Shown: positions 7,713 through 16,645 of the stretch, piece by piece | How positions within the stretch are numbered: the first letter of the stretch is position 1 | Layout of the letters: the number at the start of each line of letters is the position of its first letter | Assembly: GCF_036655075.1 (NCBI RefSeq) | Contig: NZ_JAVVQU010000009.1 | Location: 3,202 to 67,201 of the forward strand | From: Holtiella sp036655075 | GTDB taxonomy: Bacteria; Bacillota; Clostridia; Lachnospirales; Cellulosilyticaceae | Reading direction: 5' to 3' | Length of the DNA stretch: 64,000 bases | The notes under the pieces: generated by a model | The model's input: only the letters and a program-made list of their open reading frames with translations | Databases searched by the model: none | What the model was told of the DNA's origin: nothing | Position numbers and translations under genes: made by a program

Positions 7713-7790
7713 ATGAAAGAGTTATGTCTCGTCCTTTGTTGGGTGAGATTTTTGTTTATACAAGTTCTATATAAGGAGGTTCAAAGATGA
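7713..7790 (+). CDS. Possible leader peptide of the ilv operon
   Basis: ATG 7713 opens a 25-codon frame with nine Leu, Val or Ile codons, including TTA, CTC, CTT, TTG and CTA for leucine. It starts MKELCLVLCWVRF. Its TGA stop overlaps the ilvB start codon (7787-7790, ATGA), so it could be translationally coupled to ilvB. It spans the attenuator hairpin at 7727-7757. No convincing ribosome site lies upstream, and T-rich sequence tends to encode hydrophobic residues by chance, so the call is tentative. Confidence 0.3.
   Translation: MKELCLVLCWVRFLFIQVLYKEVQR
7727..7757 (+). terminator. Attenuator-like terminator in the ilv leader
   Basis: TCTCGTCC (7727-7734) pairs with GGGTGAGA (7741-7748), 8 bp including two G-T wobbles, around a TTTGTT loop, and is followed by TTTTTGTTT. 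It lies about 40 nt downstream of the predicted start site and 30 nt before ilvB, which suggests premature termination control of the operon. Confidence 0.65.
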
Positions 7791-9394
7791 AATTATCAGA
7801 TGTATTAGTAAGATGTTTAATGGAGGAGGACGTTGATACAGTATTCGGTTATCCAGGTGCGGCAGTCCTATCACTGTATGAATCTTTGCGCGCTTCTTGT
7901 ATACACCATGTATTAGTAAGACAAGAACAAGCGGCAGTGCATTCGGCAAGTGGATATGCAAGAACAACGGGTAAAGTAGGCGTATGTATGGCAACATCAG
8001 GACCAGGTGCTACTAACTTGGTAACAGGTATTGCAACAGCTTATATGGATTCTATCCCTATTGTTATTTTTACAGGGCAAGTCAAATCCACACTTATAGG
8101 CAGAGATGTATTCCAAGAAGTAGATATTACAGGATGTACAGAACCGTTTATTAAGCACAGTTACCTTTTGCAAAATCCTAAAGATTTTCCACGTATTGTA
8201 AAAGAAGCTTTTTACATAGCAAGAACAGGTAGACCGGGACCTGTACTCATTGATATTCCTATGGATTTTCAAGATGCACAGATTGAGTTTAACTATCCTA
8301 AGAATGTAGATATTAGAGGTTACAAACCTACTATAAAAGGACATGTGGGACAGATTAAAAGAGCCAGTAAGCTTTTACAACACAGTAAAAAACCACTTAT
8401 TTGTGTAGGGGGAGGTGTGATTCTTGCCCATGCAAAAGAGGAATTGCGTGAGTTAGTTCGAAAATCTAATATTCCGGTGGTACATACTTTAATGGGTACA
8501 GGCGTACTTGATACCCAATCGCCGTATAACTTAGGAATGATAGGTAGCCATGGTTATGCTCATGCAAACTGGGCTCTAAAAAATGCAGATACTATTCTTT
8601 TTGTAGGGGCACGCATTGCAGACCGTGCAGTGGCTCAGGTAGGTATTCTAGATGAGAATGCCAATATTATTCACATTGATGTAGACCCTGCGGAGATTGG
8701 AAAGATTACGTCAGCCAATATTCCAGTTGTGGGGGATGCAAAGGAAATCTTAAAGGTGATGAATGAAATGGTGGAAGCTGTTGATACGGATGAATGGAGC
8801 AAGACCATTTTGGCATGTAAAAAAGATCAAGTGGATGTGAACTATGAGAAAGGTGTAAACCCTAAAATGGTTATACGTACACTTTCTAACTTATTAGGAG
8901 AAGATGCAATTATTACGGCAGACGTTGGGCAAAACCAGTTTTGGACCATGCGCAATATGGAAATGAAAGGCCAAAGGCAAATGATTTGTTCCGGTGGACT
9001 TGGGACAATGGGTTACTCCATTCCTGCTTGTATAGGCGCTTGTATAGGGAGTAAGGAGAAAAAAGTTGTAGGTGTATTTGGAGATGGAAGTTTCCAAATG
9101 AGCTTCTTTGAACTAGGAACACTGATACAAGAGCAGGTCCATCCTATTTTAATTTTATTTAATAATAGTGGACTGGGGATGGTAAGAGAGATTCAGCGTA
9201 AATCTGAATTGAAAGAGTATGGTGTAGGCCTATCTAAAAATCCGGATTTTACAGCTATTGTGCGAGCCTATGGGATTCAGGCAAGAACCATATCGGATCC
9301 AAGTCAAGTGGAAGAGGCACTTCGTGAAGCGGTAGCAAGCCGTGAGCCTTATTTCTTTGAATTCATTGTTAATGATAAAGAAAGTACACTGTAG
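7787..9394 (+). CDS. ilvB: Acetolactate synthase, large (catalytic) subunit 1
   Basis: 535-residue ThDP enzyme that condenses two pyruvates to acetolactate, or pyruvate with 2-oxobutyrate, the first shared step of valine, leucine and isoleucine synthesis. Visible marks are the N-terminal VDTVFGYPGAAV, the catalytic Glu 47 in RQEQAA, SGPGATNLVTGIATAYMDS, and the ThDP-binding stretch from GDGSF to NNSG near residues 430-460. AAGGAGG stands 8 nt before ATG 7787. It is the first gene of the ten-gene ilv-leu operon, and its small subunit follows immediately. A second catalytic paralogue closes the operon at 18343. Confidence 0.95.
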   Translation: MKLSDVLVRCLMEEDVDTVFGYPGAAVLSLYESLRASCIHHVLVRQEQAAVHSASGYARTTGKVGVCMATSGPGATNLVTGIATAYMDSIPIVIFTGQVKSTLIGRDVFQEVDITGCTEPFIKHSYLLQNPKDFPRIVKEAFYIARTGRPGPVLIDIPMDFQDAQIEFNYPKNVDIRGYKPTIKGHVGQIKRASKLLQHSKKPLICVGGGVILAHAKEELRELVRKSNIPVVHTLMGTGVLDTQSPYNLGMIGSHGYAHANWALKNADTILFVGARIADRAVAQVGILDENANIIHIDVDPAEIGKITSANIPVVGDAKEILKVMNEMVEAVDTDEWSKTILACKKDQVDVNYEKGVNPKMVIRTLSNLLGEDAIITADVGQNQFWTMRNMEMKGQRQMICSGGLGTMGYSIPACIGACIGSKEKKVVGVFGDGSFQMSFFELGTLIQEQVHPILILFNNSGLGMVREIQRKSELKEYGVGLSKNPDFTAIVRAYGIQARTISDPSQVEEALREAVASREPYFFEFIVNDKESTL

Positions 9395-9407
9395 AGGAGG
9401 CGAAAGT

Positions 9408-9902
9408 ATGGAAAAACACGTTATATCCGTACTCGTTGAGAACCATTCGGGAGTACTTAGTCGTATATCTGGGTTGTTCAGTAGACGAGGCTACAATATT
9501 GATAGTTTGTCAGTAGGGGAGACGGATAATCCTTCTATCTCTCGTATGACTATCGTGACAAAAGCAGATAAACAAATACAAGAACAAATCAAGAAACAGC
9601 TTAACAAGCTGGTAGAAGTGATTAAAATTGTAGAATTAGAAGAAAAGGATGCTGTTTACAGAGAATTGGCACTGGTTAAGGTTTGTGCCAATCAAAGTAA
9701 CCGAGCAGAGATTATAGAAATTGCAAATATATTTAGGGCCCATATTGTAGATGTATCAAAAGAGATTTTGATATTAGAAGCAACAGGTGACCAAAGTAAA
9801 ATCCATGCCTTAACAGAAATGCTCAGGCCTTATGGAATACGAGAAGTAATCCGTACAGGACTCACGGCACTTCAACGAGGCGAAAAAGAACTAAAAAACT
9901 AA
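9408..9902 (+). CDS. ilvH: Acetolactate synthase, small (regulatory) subunit
   Basis: 164 residues. The N-terminal ACT domain (residues 1 to about 75; VLVENHSGVLSRISGLFSRR) binds valine for feedback inhibition, and the C-terminal domain activates the large subunit. ATG 9408 is chosen because GAGGAGG lies 8 nt upstream and the protein then begins MEKHVISVLVEN, as usual for the family. A longer frame from 9342 would run into ilvB. It follows ilvB by 13 bp. It may also serve the second large subunit encoded at the operon end, which has no small-subunit gene beside it. Length is normal for the long IlvH form. Confidence 0.95.
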   Translation: MEKHVISVLVENHSGVLSRISGLFSRRGYNIDSLSVGETDNPSISRMTIVTKADKQIQEQIKKQLNKLVEVIKIVELEEKDAVYRELALVKVCANQSNRAEIIEIANIFRAHIVDVSKEILILEATGDQSKIHALTEMLRPYGIREVIRTGLTALQRGEKELKN

Positions 9903-9956
9903 GACTTCCTACAGAAGCCTTATAAATAAAACATATAGATTAGGGAGGATTTATTT

Positions 9957-10958
9957 ATGGCAAAGTTATATTATCAAAAGGATTGTAATTTGAATTTATT
10001 AAAAGGTAAAAAAGTAGCGATTATTGGTTATGGTAGTCAAGGTCATGCACATGCACTTAATTTACATGAATCAGGTGTGGACGTTATTGTAGGTCTTTAT
10101 GATGGAAGTCCTTCATGGGCTAAAGCCCAAAAAGCTGGTCTTATAGTCATGACGGCTGTAGAGGCTGCAAAAGCTGCAGACTTTATTATGATTCTAATCA
10201 ATGATGAAAAACAAGCAAAACTTTATACAGAAAGTATTAAAGAAGGTCTTACAAAAGGTAAAACCCTTGCATTTGCACATGGCTTCAACATTCATTATGG
10301 ACAAATCGTACCACCAAGTGACGTAAACGTTGTGATGATTGCGCCTAAAGGACCTGGTCATACAGTAAGAAGTCAATATGAAGAAGGTCGTGGTGTACCA
10401 TGTCTTATTGCTGTATACCAAGATGCTACGGGTAATGCAAAAGACATTGCACTTGCTTATGCAGATGGTATTGGTGGTGCACGTGCAGGTATTCTTGAAA
10501 CAACTTTCAAAGAAGAGACAGAGACAGACCTTTTTGGAGAACAAGCGGTGCTTTGCGGTGGTGTAACAGCACTTATGAAAGCTGGTTTTGAAACATTAGT
10601 AGAAGCAGGCTATCAACCAGAGAGTGCATATTTTGAATGTGTACATGAAATGAAACTTATTGTTGACCTTATTAACCAAGGTGGCTTTGAATATATGAGA
10701 TATTCTATCTCTGATACAGCAGAATACGGTGACTACACAGTAGGGCCACGTATTATTACAGAAGATACCAAAAAAGAAATGAAGAAAGTACTTACAGAAA
10801 TTCAAGATGGTACGTTTGCAAAAAACTGGATTTTGGAAAATCAAGCAAATCGTCCTTACTTCCGTTCAATCCGTCGTATCGAAGCGGAGCACCAAGTTGA
10901 AACAGTAGGAAAAGAACTTAGAAAAATGATGAGCTGGATTAAAGAAGACGATAAATAA
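9957..10958 (+). CDS. ilvC: Ketol-acid reductoisomerase
   Basis: 333-residue class I enzyme that isomerises and reduces acetolactate to 2,3-dihydroxyisovalerate (and the isoleucine analogue) with NAD(P)H and Mg2+. The Rossmann motif is GYGSQGHAHALNLHESG at residues 24-40. Substrate and metal marks include APKGPGHTVR and the acidic pair around DLFGEQAVLCGG, with Glu in FECVHEMKLIVDL. RBS AGGGAGG sits 8 nt before ATG 9957. It lies between ilvH and leuA in the operon. Codon use is biased (GGT, CTT, GTA), in line with strong expression. Confidence 0.97.
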   Translation: MAKLYYQKDCNLNLLKGKKVAIIGYGSQGHAHALNLHESGVDVIVGLYDGSPSWAKAQKAGLIVMTAVEAAKAADFIMILINDEKQAKLYTESIKEGLTKGKTLAFAHGFNIHYGQIVPPSDVNVVMIAPKGPGHTVRSQYEEGRGVPCLIAVYQDATGNAKDIALAYADGIGGARAGILETTFKEETETDLFGEQAVLCGGVTALMKAGFETLVEAGYQPESAYFECVHEMKLIVDLINQGGFEYMRYSISDTAEYGDYTVGPRIITEDTKKEMKKVLTEIQDGTFAKNWILENQANRPYFRSIRRIEAEHQVETVGKELRKMMSWIKEDDK

Positions 10959-10989
10959 GATGATAAATGAGTAAAGGAGGGCTTTTATT

Positions 10990-12516
10990 ATGGCAAAAGC
11001 TATTAAAATTTTTGACACTACACTTAGAGACGGCGAACAATCACCAGGATGTAGTATGAACCTAAGCGAAAAACTGGAGATGGCACTACAACTAGAAAGA
11101 CTAGGCGTGAATGTGATTGAAGCAGGTTTTGCAATTGCCTCACCTGGTGATTTCCAATCCGTAAGTCAAATTGCGAAAGTTGTTAAGAATACAACAGTAG
11201 CCAGCCTAGCAAGAGCTCTCGAAAAAGATATAGATGCAGCGGCACAGTCACTTAAAAATGCGGCTTACCCACGTATTCATACTTTTATTGCTACATCAGA
11301 TATTCATATGCAATACAAACTTAAAAAATCTAAAGAGGAAGTCCTACAAACAGCGGTAGAGATGGTTAAGTACGCTAAAAAGTACTGTGGGGATGTAGAG
11401 TTCTCGGCAGAGGATGCTTCAAGAAGTAATCCAGCTTTCCTCTATCAAATTTTTGAAGCTGTTATTGAGGCTGGTGCTACGGTTATTAACGTTCCAGATA
11501 CGGTAGGCTATACAAGTCCAGAAGAGTTTTATGCACTGATTCAAGGCATACGTCAAAATGTAGCCAATGTTGATAAAGTAGATATTTCTGTGCATTGTCA
11601 TAATGACTTAGGCTTAGCAGTGGCTAACTCTCTTTCTGCTATTAAGGCAGGTGCAACACAAGTTGAATGTACTGTGAATGGTATAGGAGAACGTGCAGGT
11701 AATGCGGCACTTGAAGAGCTAGTGATGAATCTAGGCCTTCGAAAAGACCTTTATAATATAGGCACAGAAATTAATACAAAAGAAATTTATAAAACAAGTA
11801 AGCTACTTAGTAGTATTACAGGGGTTAAAGTACAACCAAACAAAGCAATCGTAGGGGAAAATGCTTTTGCACATGAATCTGGTATTCATCAACATGGTGT
11901 ACTTGCGAACAAAGAGACTTATGAGATTATGACACCAGAGTCTATAGGCCTTACGGAGAATAAAATGGTACTGGGCAAACATTCTGGACGCCATGCCTTT
12001 GTAGACCGCATAGAGACTATGGGTTATATCCTAGAAGAAGATACGTTGAATAAAGCATTTGAGCAATTTAAGGCTTTAGCAGATAAGAAGAAAGTCGTAT
12101 CGGATAAAGATATTGAAGCGCTGGTACGTCGTAAGACAATTGTGATTCCACAAACGTATACATTAGATCGCTTTGTAGTCAATTCGGGGAATACGATTAC
12201 AGCAACCTCTTCTGTACGTCTTTACTGTAAGACAGGTGCGGTACTTGAAGATGTGATGTCTTCTTATGATGGACCGATTGATGCCTCTTTCAAAGCGATT
12301 GATAAGATGGTAGGTAAGAAGTTTACACTAGAAGACTTCGTTATCAATTCTGTTACAGGTGGTGCAGATGCACAAGGTGAGGTAACTCTTAAAATTAAGT
12401 GTAAGAATAAAACATATAATGGACATGGCGTGAGTATGGATATTGTAGAAGCAAGTATTTTAGCTTATATATCTGCCATTAACAATATGCTTTATGATTT
12501 AGAAAGTATGAAATAA
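10990..12516 (+). CDS. leuA: 2-isopropylmalate synthase
   Basis: 508 residues. It condenses 2-oxoisovalerate with acetyl-CoA, the committed step to leucine. The N-terminal TIM barrel shows DTTLRDGEQSPGCSMN (metal and catalytic residues) and HCHNDLGLAVANS, followed by GIGERAGNAALEE. The C-terminal part after about residue 370 is the LeuA regulatory domain that binds leucine for feedback inhibition. ATG 10990 has AAAGGAGG 9 nt upstream. It sits 31 bp after ilvC. A loose hairpin (about 12533-12563) without a proper T run follows, before leuC. Length is typical of the type 1 enzyme. Confidence 0.96.
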   Translation: MAKAIKIFDTTLRDGEQSPGCSMNLSEKLEMALQLERLGVNVIEAGFAIASPGDFQSVSQIAKVVKNTTVASLARALEKDIDAAAQSLKNAAYPRIHTFIATSDIHMQYKLKKSKEEVLQTAVEMVKYAKKYCGDVEFSAEDASRSNPAFLYQIFEAVIEAGATVINVPDTVGYTSPEEFYALIQGIRQNVANVDKVDISVHCHNDLGLAVANSLSAIKAGATQVECTVNGIGERAGNAALEELVMNLGLRKDLYNIGTEINTKEIYKTSKLLSSITGVKVQPNKAIVGENAFAHESGIHQHGVLANKETYEIMTPESIGLTENKMVLGKHSGRHAFVDRIETMGYILEEDTLNKAFEQFKALADKKKVVSDKDIEALVRRKTIVIPQTYTLDRFVVNSGNTITATSSVRLYCKTGAVLEDVMSSYDGPIDASFKAIDKMVGKKFTLEDFVINSVTGGADAQGEVTLKIKCKNKTYNGHGVSMDIVEASILAYISAINNMLYDLESMK

Positions 12517-12662
12517 AGAGTGAAAAGCTGAGAGTGCAGGGACTATGAAATTAGGCCTTGCACTTTATGCAATTTAGATATATTTCCATAATAAGGAAAA
12601 TAAAGTATAAGGGTTATATCGGATAGTCATAAAAATTAGAACTTAAAAAGGAGGAACACAGT

Positions 12663-13922
12663 ATGGGAATGACCATGACACAAAAAATTTTAGCAGCACA
12701 TGCAGGGATTAGCCAAGTTGAAGTAGGACAATTAATAGAGGCTAATCTTGATCTGGTACTTGGAAATGACATTACAACGCCTGTAGCCATTAAGGAATTT
12801 GAGAAGATTGGTTTAGAACAAGTCTTTGACAAAGCTAAAGTGGCGATTGTACCAGACCATTTTACGCCTAACAAAGATATTAAAGCTGCAGAGCAATGTA
12901 AATGTGTAAGACACTTTGCGTATGATAAGGCTATCGAAAATTATTTTGAAGTGGGTGAGATGGGGATTGAGCATGCCCTGCTCCCTGAAAAGGGACTTGT
13001 GGTACCTGGTGATGTAGTCATTGGTGCAGATTCTCATACATGTACATATGGTGCACTTGGTGCATTCTCTACAGGAATCGGAAGTACAGATATGGCGGCT
13101 GGAATGGCTACAGGTAAGGCGTGGTTCAAAGTGCCAGCAGCCATTTTGTTTGTGTTATCAGGTGAGCCTACAAAGTTTGTATCAGGCAAAGATATCATTC
13201 TTCATATTATAGGAATGATTGGTGTAGATGGTGCCTTATATAAATCTATGGAATTTGTAGGAGAGGGGCTAAAATACTTATCTATGGACTCTAGACTTTC
13301 TATGGCAAATATGGCAATAGAAGCAGGGGCCAAAAATGGTATTTTTGAAGTGGATGATGTCACACTTGAGTATGTGAAGGAGCGTTCAATCAAACCTTAT
13401 ACCGTGTATAAAGCAGATGAGTATGCAGTATATGAGCAAGTGATAGAAATTGACTTAAGTACAATCAGACCAACAGTAGCCTTTCCACATTTACCTGAGA
13501 ACACAAAAACTATAGATGTAGTAGGTAACATTGCCATTGACCAAGTGGTGATTGGCTCTTGTACCAATGGACGTATGGAAGACTTACGTATGGCAAGAGA
13601 GGTCATGAAAGGGAAAAAGGTGGCTCGTGGTGTGCGTGCGATTATTATTCCTGGAACTCAAAAGATTTATTTACAAGCGATTAAAGAAGGTATTATTCAA
13701 GATTTAGTAGAGGCAGGTTGTGTGGTGAGTACACCAACTTGTGGACCTTGCTTAGGTGGTCATATGGGGATATTGGCACAAGGTGAACGATGTGTAGCCA
13801 CTACTAATCGTAACTTTGTAGGACGCATGGGACATGTAGAATCAGAAATCTATTTAGCAAGTCCAGCAGTAGCAGCAGCATCTGCTATTTGTGGTAAAAT
13901 TGCAAATCCAGAAAGTTTATAG
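12663..13922 (+). CDS. leuC: 3-isopropylmalate dehydratase, large subunit
   Basis: 419-residue aconitase-family subunit that isomerises 2- to 3-isopropylmalate with LeuD through a [4Fe-4S] cluster. Visible cluster ligands are in GSCTNGR and in TCGPCLGG. The substrate segment ADSHTCTYGALGAFSTGIGS is intact. It is the shorter archaeal/clostridial-type LeuC of about 420 residues rather than the 465-residue enterobacterial form. AAGGAGG precedes ATG 12663 by 8 nt. The 146-bp gap after leuA holds only a weak hairpin, so leuCDB probably stay in the same transcript. leuD follows after 11 bp. Confidence 0.96.
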   Translation: MGMTMTQKILAAHAGISQVEVGQLIEANLDLVLGNDITTPVAIKEFEKIGLEQVFDKAKVAIVPDHFTPNKDIKAAEQCKCVRHFAYDKAIENYFEVGEMGIEHALLPEKGLVVPGDVVIGADSHTCTYGALGAFSTGIGSTDMAAGMATGKAWFKVPAAILFVLSGEPTKFVSGKDIILHIIGMIGVDGALYKSMEFVGEGLKYLSMDSRLSMANMAIEAGAKNGIFEVDDVTLEYVKERSIKPYTVYKADEYAVYEQVIEIDLSTIRPTVAFPHLPENTKTIDVVGNIAIDQVVIGSCTNGRMEDLRMAREVMKGKKVARGVRAIIIPGTQKIYLQAIKEGIIQDLVEAGCVVSTPTCGPCLGGHMGILAQGERCVATTNRNFVGRMGHVESEIYLASPAVAAASAICGKIANPESL

Positions 13923-13933
13923 GAGGAATGAAG

Positions 13934-14425
13934 ATGAAAGCATTAGGAAGAGTATTTAAATACGGAGACAACATTGATACAGACGTTATTATTCCGGCAA
14001 GATATCTCAACACTTCTGACCCTATAGAGCTTGCTAAGTTTTGTATGGAAGACATTGACCCAATGTTTAGTAAGAAGGTAGAAGTAGGCGATATGATTGT
14101 GGCAGATAAGAATTTTGGTTGTGGCTCTTCTCGTGAGCATGCCCCTATTGCAATCAAAGCTTCAGGTATATCTTGTGTAATTGCAAAGACTTTTGCCCGT
14201 ATATTTTATAGAAATGCTATCAATATTGGGTTGCCTATTTTGGAATGCCCAGAGGCGGTAGACGGCATTAGCCAAGGGGATCAAGTAGAAGTGGATTTTA
14301 ATACAGGAGTTATTCAAAATGTTACAACAGGGATGTGTTATAAAGCACAACCTTTCCCAGAGTTTATGCAACGCATTATTGCAGCCAATGGGCTTGTCAA
14401 TTATGTGAAAGAAAATAGAAAGTAG
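13934..14425 (+). CDS. leuD: 3-isopropylmalate dehydratase, small subunit
   Basis: 163-residue partner of LeuC that forms the swivelling domain. Marks are GDNIDTDVIIPARYL near the N-terminus and the substrate loop NFGCGSSREHAPIA. Start choice: AGGAGGA occupies 13921-13927, leaving no space before ATG 13928 but a normal gap before ATG 13934, so the latter is preferred. The gene is 11 bp from leuC and 10 bp from leuB, consistent with coupled translation of a leuCDB block. Confidence 0.95.
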   Translation: MKALGRVFKYGDNIDTDVIIPARYLNTSDPIELAKFCMEDIDPMFSKKVEVGDMIVADKNFGCGSSREHAPIAIKASGISCVIAKTFARIFYRNAINIGLPILECPEAVDGISQGDQVEVDFNTGVIQNVTTGMCYKAQPFPEFMQRIIAANGLVNYVKENRK

Positions 14426-14435
14426 GTGAGCTGAG

Positions 14436-15518
14436 ATGAACTATCAGATTGTGACGTTACCAGGAGATGGCATCGGGCCTGAGATTGTACAAGGAGCTGT
14501 AAAAGTCTTAGAACAAGTTGGTAGTAAATTTAATCATACTTTTAATATAGACGAACAACTTATAGGGGGAGCAGGTATAGACCAAGCAGGTGCATCTTTG
14601 CCTCAACCTACAATAGATGCTTGCTTTAAAAGTGATGCAGTCTTATTAGGCGCAGTTGGCGGGCCTAAGTGGGATACCACTTCTAATGGTGACCGTCCAG
14701 AAAAGGGACTTCTTAAAATTCGTGAAACCCTTAAATTATTTGCCAACTTAAGGCCAGCTATTTTGTATAAACAACTGAAATCGGCCAGTCCTTTAAAAGA
14801 AGAAATCATAGGGGATAACTTAGATATTTTAATTGTCAGAGAGCTTACGAGTGGGATTTATTTTGGAAAGCACGAGCGTATCGTTATGGAAAATCCTAAA
14901 GCAACTTATGCAGAAGATGTAGAGTACTACAACGTAGAAGAAATTGAACGTATTTTGCGCGTTGGATTTGAAGCAGCTATGAAACGAAGTAAGAACGCTG
15001 TCATTGTAGATAAGGCAAATGTATTAGCAACCTCTAAGCTTTGGAGAGAAGTTACCCAAGAAGTGGCCAAGGACTTTCCGGAAGTGACATATAGCTTCAT
15101 GTATGTAGATAATGCGGCGATGCAACTTGTAGTGAATCCGAGACAGTTTGATGTGATGATTACCAACAATATGTTTGGGGACATTTTGTCAGATGAGGCA
15201 AGTATGTTGACAGGGTCTATAGGGATGTTGGCATCAGCAAGCTTAGGAGAAGGCACTTTAGGCCTTTATGAGCCAAGTCATGGGAGTGCTCCAGATATAG
15301 CAGGTGAAAATAAAGCGAATCCCATAGCGACTATTTTGTCAGTGGCTATGATGTTACGCTATTCCTTGGGACTTGAAGGAGAAGCACTGGCTATAGAAAA
15401 TGCAGTAGAAAGCGTCTTGGATGCAGGCTATAGAACTGCTGATATTATGAATACAGGGATGCAACTTGTAGGAACGAAAGAAATAGGTGACTTAATCTGT
15501 AAGGCACTTTGTGTATAA
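14436..15518 (+). CDS. leuB: 3-isopropylmalate dehydrogenase
   Basis: 360 residues. It oxidatively decarboxylates 3-isopropylmalate to 2-oxoisocaproate with NAD+. Marks are LPGDGIGPEIV at the N-terminus, RELTSGIYFGKH, the catalytic Lys and Asp around VDKANVL and FGDILSDEASML, and the NAD-binding loop GLYEPSHGSAPDIAG. The sequence DIAGENKANP indicates NAD+ rather than NADP+ use. A weaker ribosome site (GGTGAG) precedes ATG 14436. It is 38 bp upstream of ilvE, which supplies the last transamination. Confidence 0.96.
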   Translation: MNYQIVTLPGDGIGPEIVQGAVKVLEQVGSKFNHTFNIDEQLIGGAGIDQAGASLPQPTIDACFKSDAVLLGAVGGPKWDTTSNGDRPEKGLLKIRETLKLFANLRPAILYKQLKSASPLKEEIIGDNLDILIVRELTSGIYFGKHERIVMENPKATYAEDVEYYNVEEIERILRVGFEAAMKRSKNAVIVDKANVLATSKLWREVTQEVAKDFPEVTYSFMYVDNAAMQLVVNPRQFDVMITNNMFGDILSDEASMLTGSIGMLASASLGEGTLGLYEPSHGSAPDIAGENKANPIATILSVAMMLRYSLGLEGEALAIENAVESVLDAGYRTADIMNTGMQLVGTKEIGDLICKALCV

Positions 15519-15556
15519 AAAGACATTGTAAAAAGTGAGATAGGGAGGTATGAGTA

Positions 15557-16432
15557 ATGAGTAGAATCATATATTTAGATGGTCAATATGTGCCAGAGGA
15601 AGAAGCTAAAGTATCTGTATTTGATCATGGTGTACTTTACGGAGATGGCGTGTTTGAAGGGATTCGGGTGTACAATGGGCGCATTTTTAAATGTGAGGAA
15701 CATATTGATAGACTATACAATGCGGCTAAAGCGATTATGTTAGACATAGCATTAGCAAAAGAAGAGATGACACAAGTACTCCTTGAAACGTGTAGAAAAA
15801 ATGACATAAGAGATGGTTACGTACGTCTTGTTGTAACAAGAGGAAAAGGGGATTTAGGTCTTAATCCTAAAAGTTGTAAGGTGGCGACTGTATTTTGTAT
15901 AGCAGGTTCTATTACACTTTATCCAGAGGAAATGTATACAAAGGGAATGCCTATTATCACGGCTGTACAAAGAAGAAATAAAGCAACGATTGTAGACCCA
16001 CAAGTTAAATCGCTTAACTATTTAAATAACATTTTAGCTAAAATAGAGGCTAATCGTGCAGGTGTACCTGAAGCGTTAATGCTTAATCATGATGGGATTG
16101 TGGCAGAGTGTACAGGAGATAACATTTTTATTGTAAAGAATAATGTTATCTATACACCACCTATTCATGTAGGTATATTAGATGGGATTACACGAAGTAC
16201 AGTTATTGAACTAGCTAAAAAGTTAGGTTATGCAGTAGAAGAGAAGGAATTTACTTTGTTTAATGTGTATAGTGCAGATGAATGCTTCTTAACAGGAACA
16301 GCAGCAGAAGCTATACCAGTAACAAGTGTAGATGAACGTGTTATTGGAAGTGGTGTAGCAGGGAAAGTCACAAAAGAAATTCTTGCTGCTTTCAAAGCTT
16401 ATGCCAATGAAAATGGTACAGATATTTTCTAG
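15557..16432 (+). CDS. ilvE: Branched-chain amino acid aminotransferase (class IV)
   Basis: 291-residue PLP enzyme of fold type IV that converts the three branched 2-oxo acids to valine, leucine and isoleucine. Marks are DHGVLYGDGVFEGIRVYNG near residue 25, the PLP Lys in VKSLNYLNNI near residue 155, the Glu in GIVAECTGDNIF, and GTAAEAIPVTSVD. RBS AGGGAGG lies 9 nt before ATG 15557. D-amino acid aminotransferases share the fold, but the operon context strongly supports BCAT. A G-C rich hairpin follows at 16463-16495. Confidence 0.92.
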   Translation: MSRIIYLDGQYVPEEEAKVSVFDHGVLYGDGVFEGIRVYNGRIFKCEEHIDRLYNAAKAIMLDIALAKEEMTQVLLETCRKNDIRDGYVRLVVTRGKGDLGLNPKSCKVATVFCIAGSITLYPEEMYTKGMPIITAVQRRNKATIVDPQVKSLNYLNNILAKIEANRAGVPEALMLNHDGIVAECTGDNIFIVKNNVIYTPPIHVGILDGITRSTVIELAKKLGYAVEEKEFTLFNVYSADECFLTGTAAEAIPVTSVDERVIGSGVAGKVTKEILAAFKAYANENGTDIF

Positions 16433-16462
16433 CAGAAGATAGACAATAGAAAAGGTTCAATA

Positions 16463-16495
16463 GGGGTATAGCAAGAAGAAAAGATGCTATACCCC
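16463..16495 (+). terminator. Hairpin between ilvE and ilvD, weak terminator or processing site
   Basis: An 11-bp perfect stem GGGGTATAGCA/TGCTATACCCC (16463-16473 with 16485-16495) is followed by ATCCTTGG rather than a T run. It may tune expression of the last two genes instead of ending transcription. Confidence 0.4.
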
Positions 16496-16645
16496 ATCCT
16501 TGGCATAAGCCCTTAGCTAATAAGTACTAAATAGAGTATGTAATATAAGTAAACCTATCACTTGGAAGGCGAAAGATAGAGCCAAATAAAAGTGCTTGTA
16601 ACGATTAGCGTAAAAATAAAATGAATAGATAGAAGGAGGTAACTT

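Noticed and set aside
16463..16495. Hairpin between ilvE and ilvD as a true end of the operon
   Set aside because: It lacks a T-run, and ilvD and ilvB2 follow as expected members of the pathway; kept only as a weak site.
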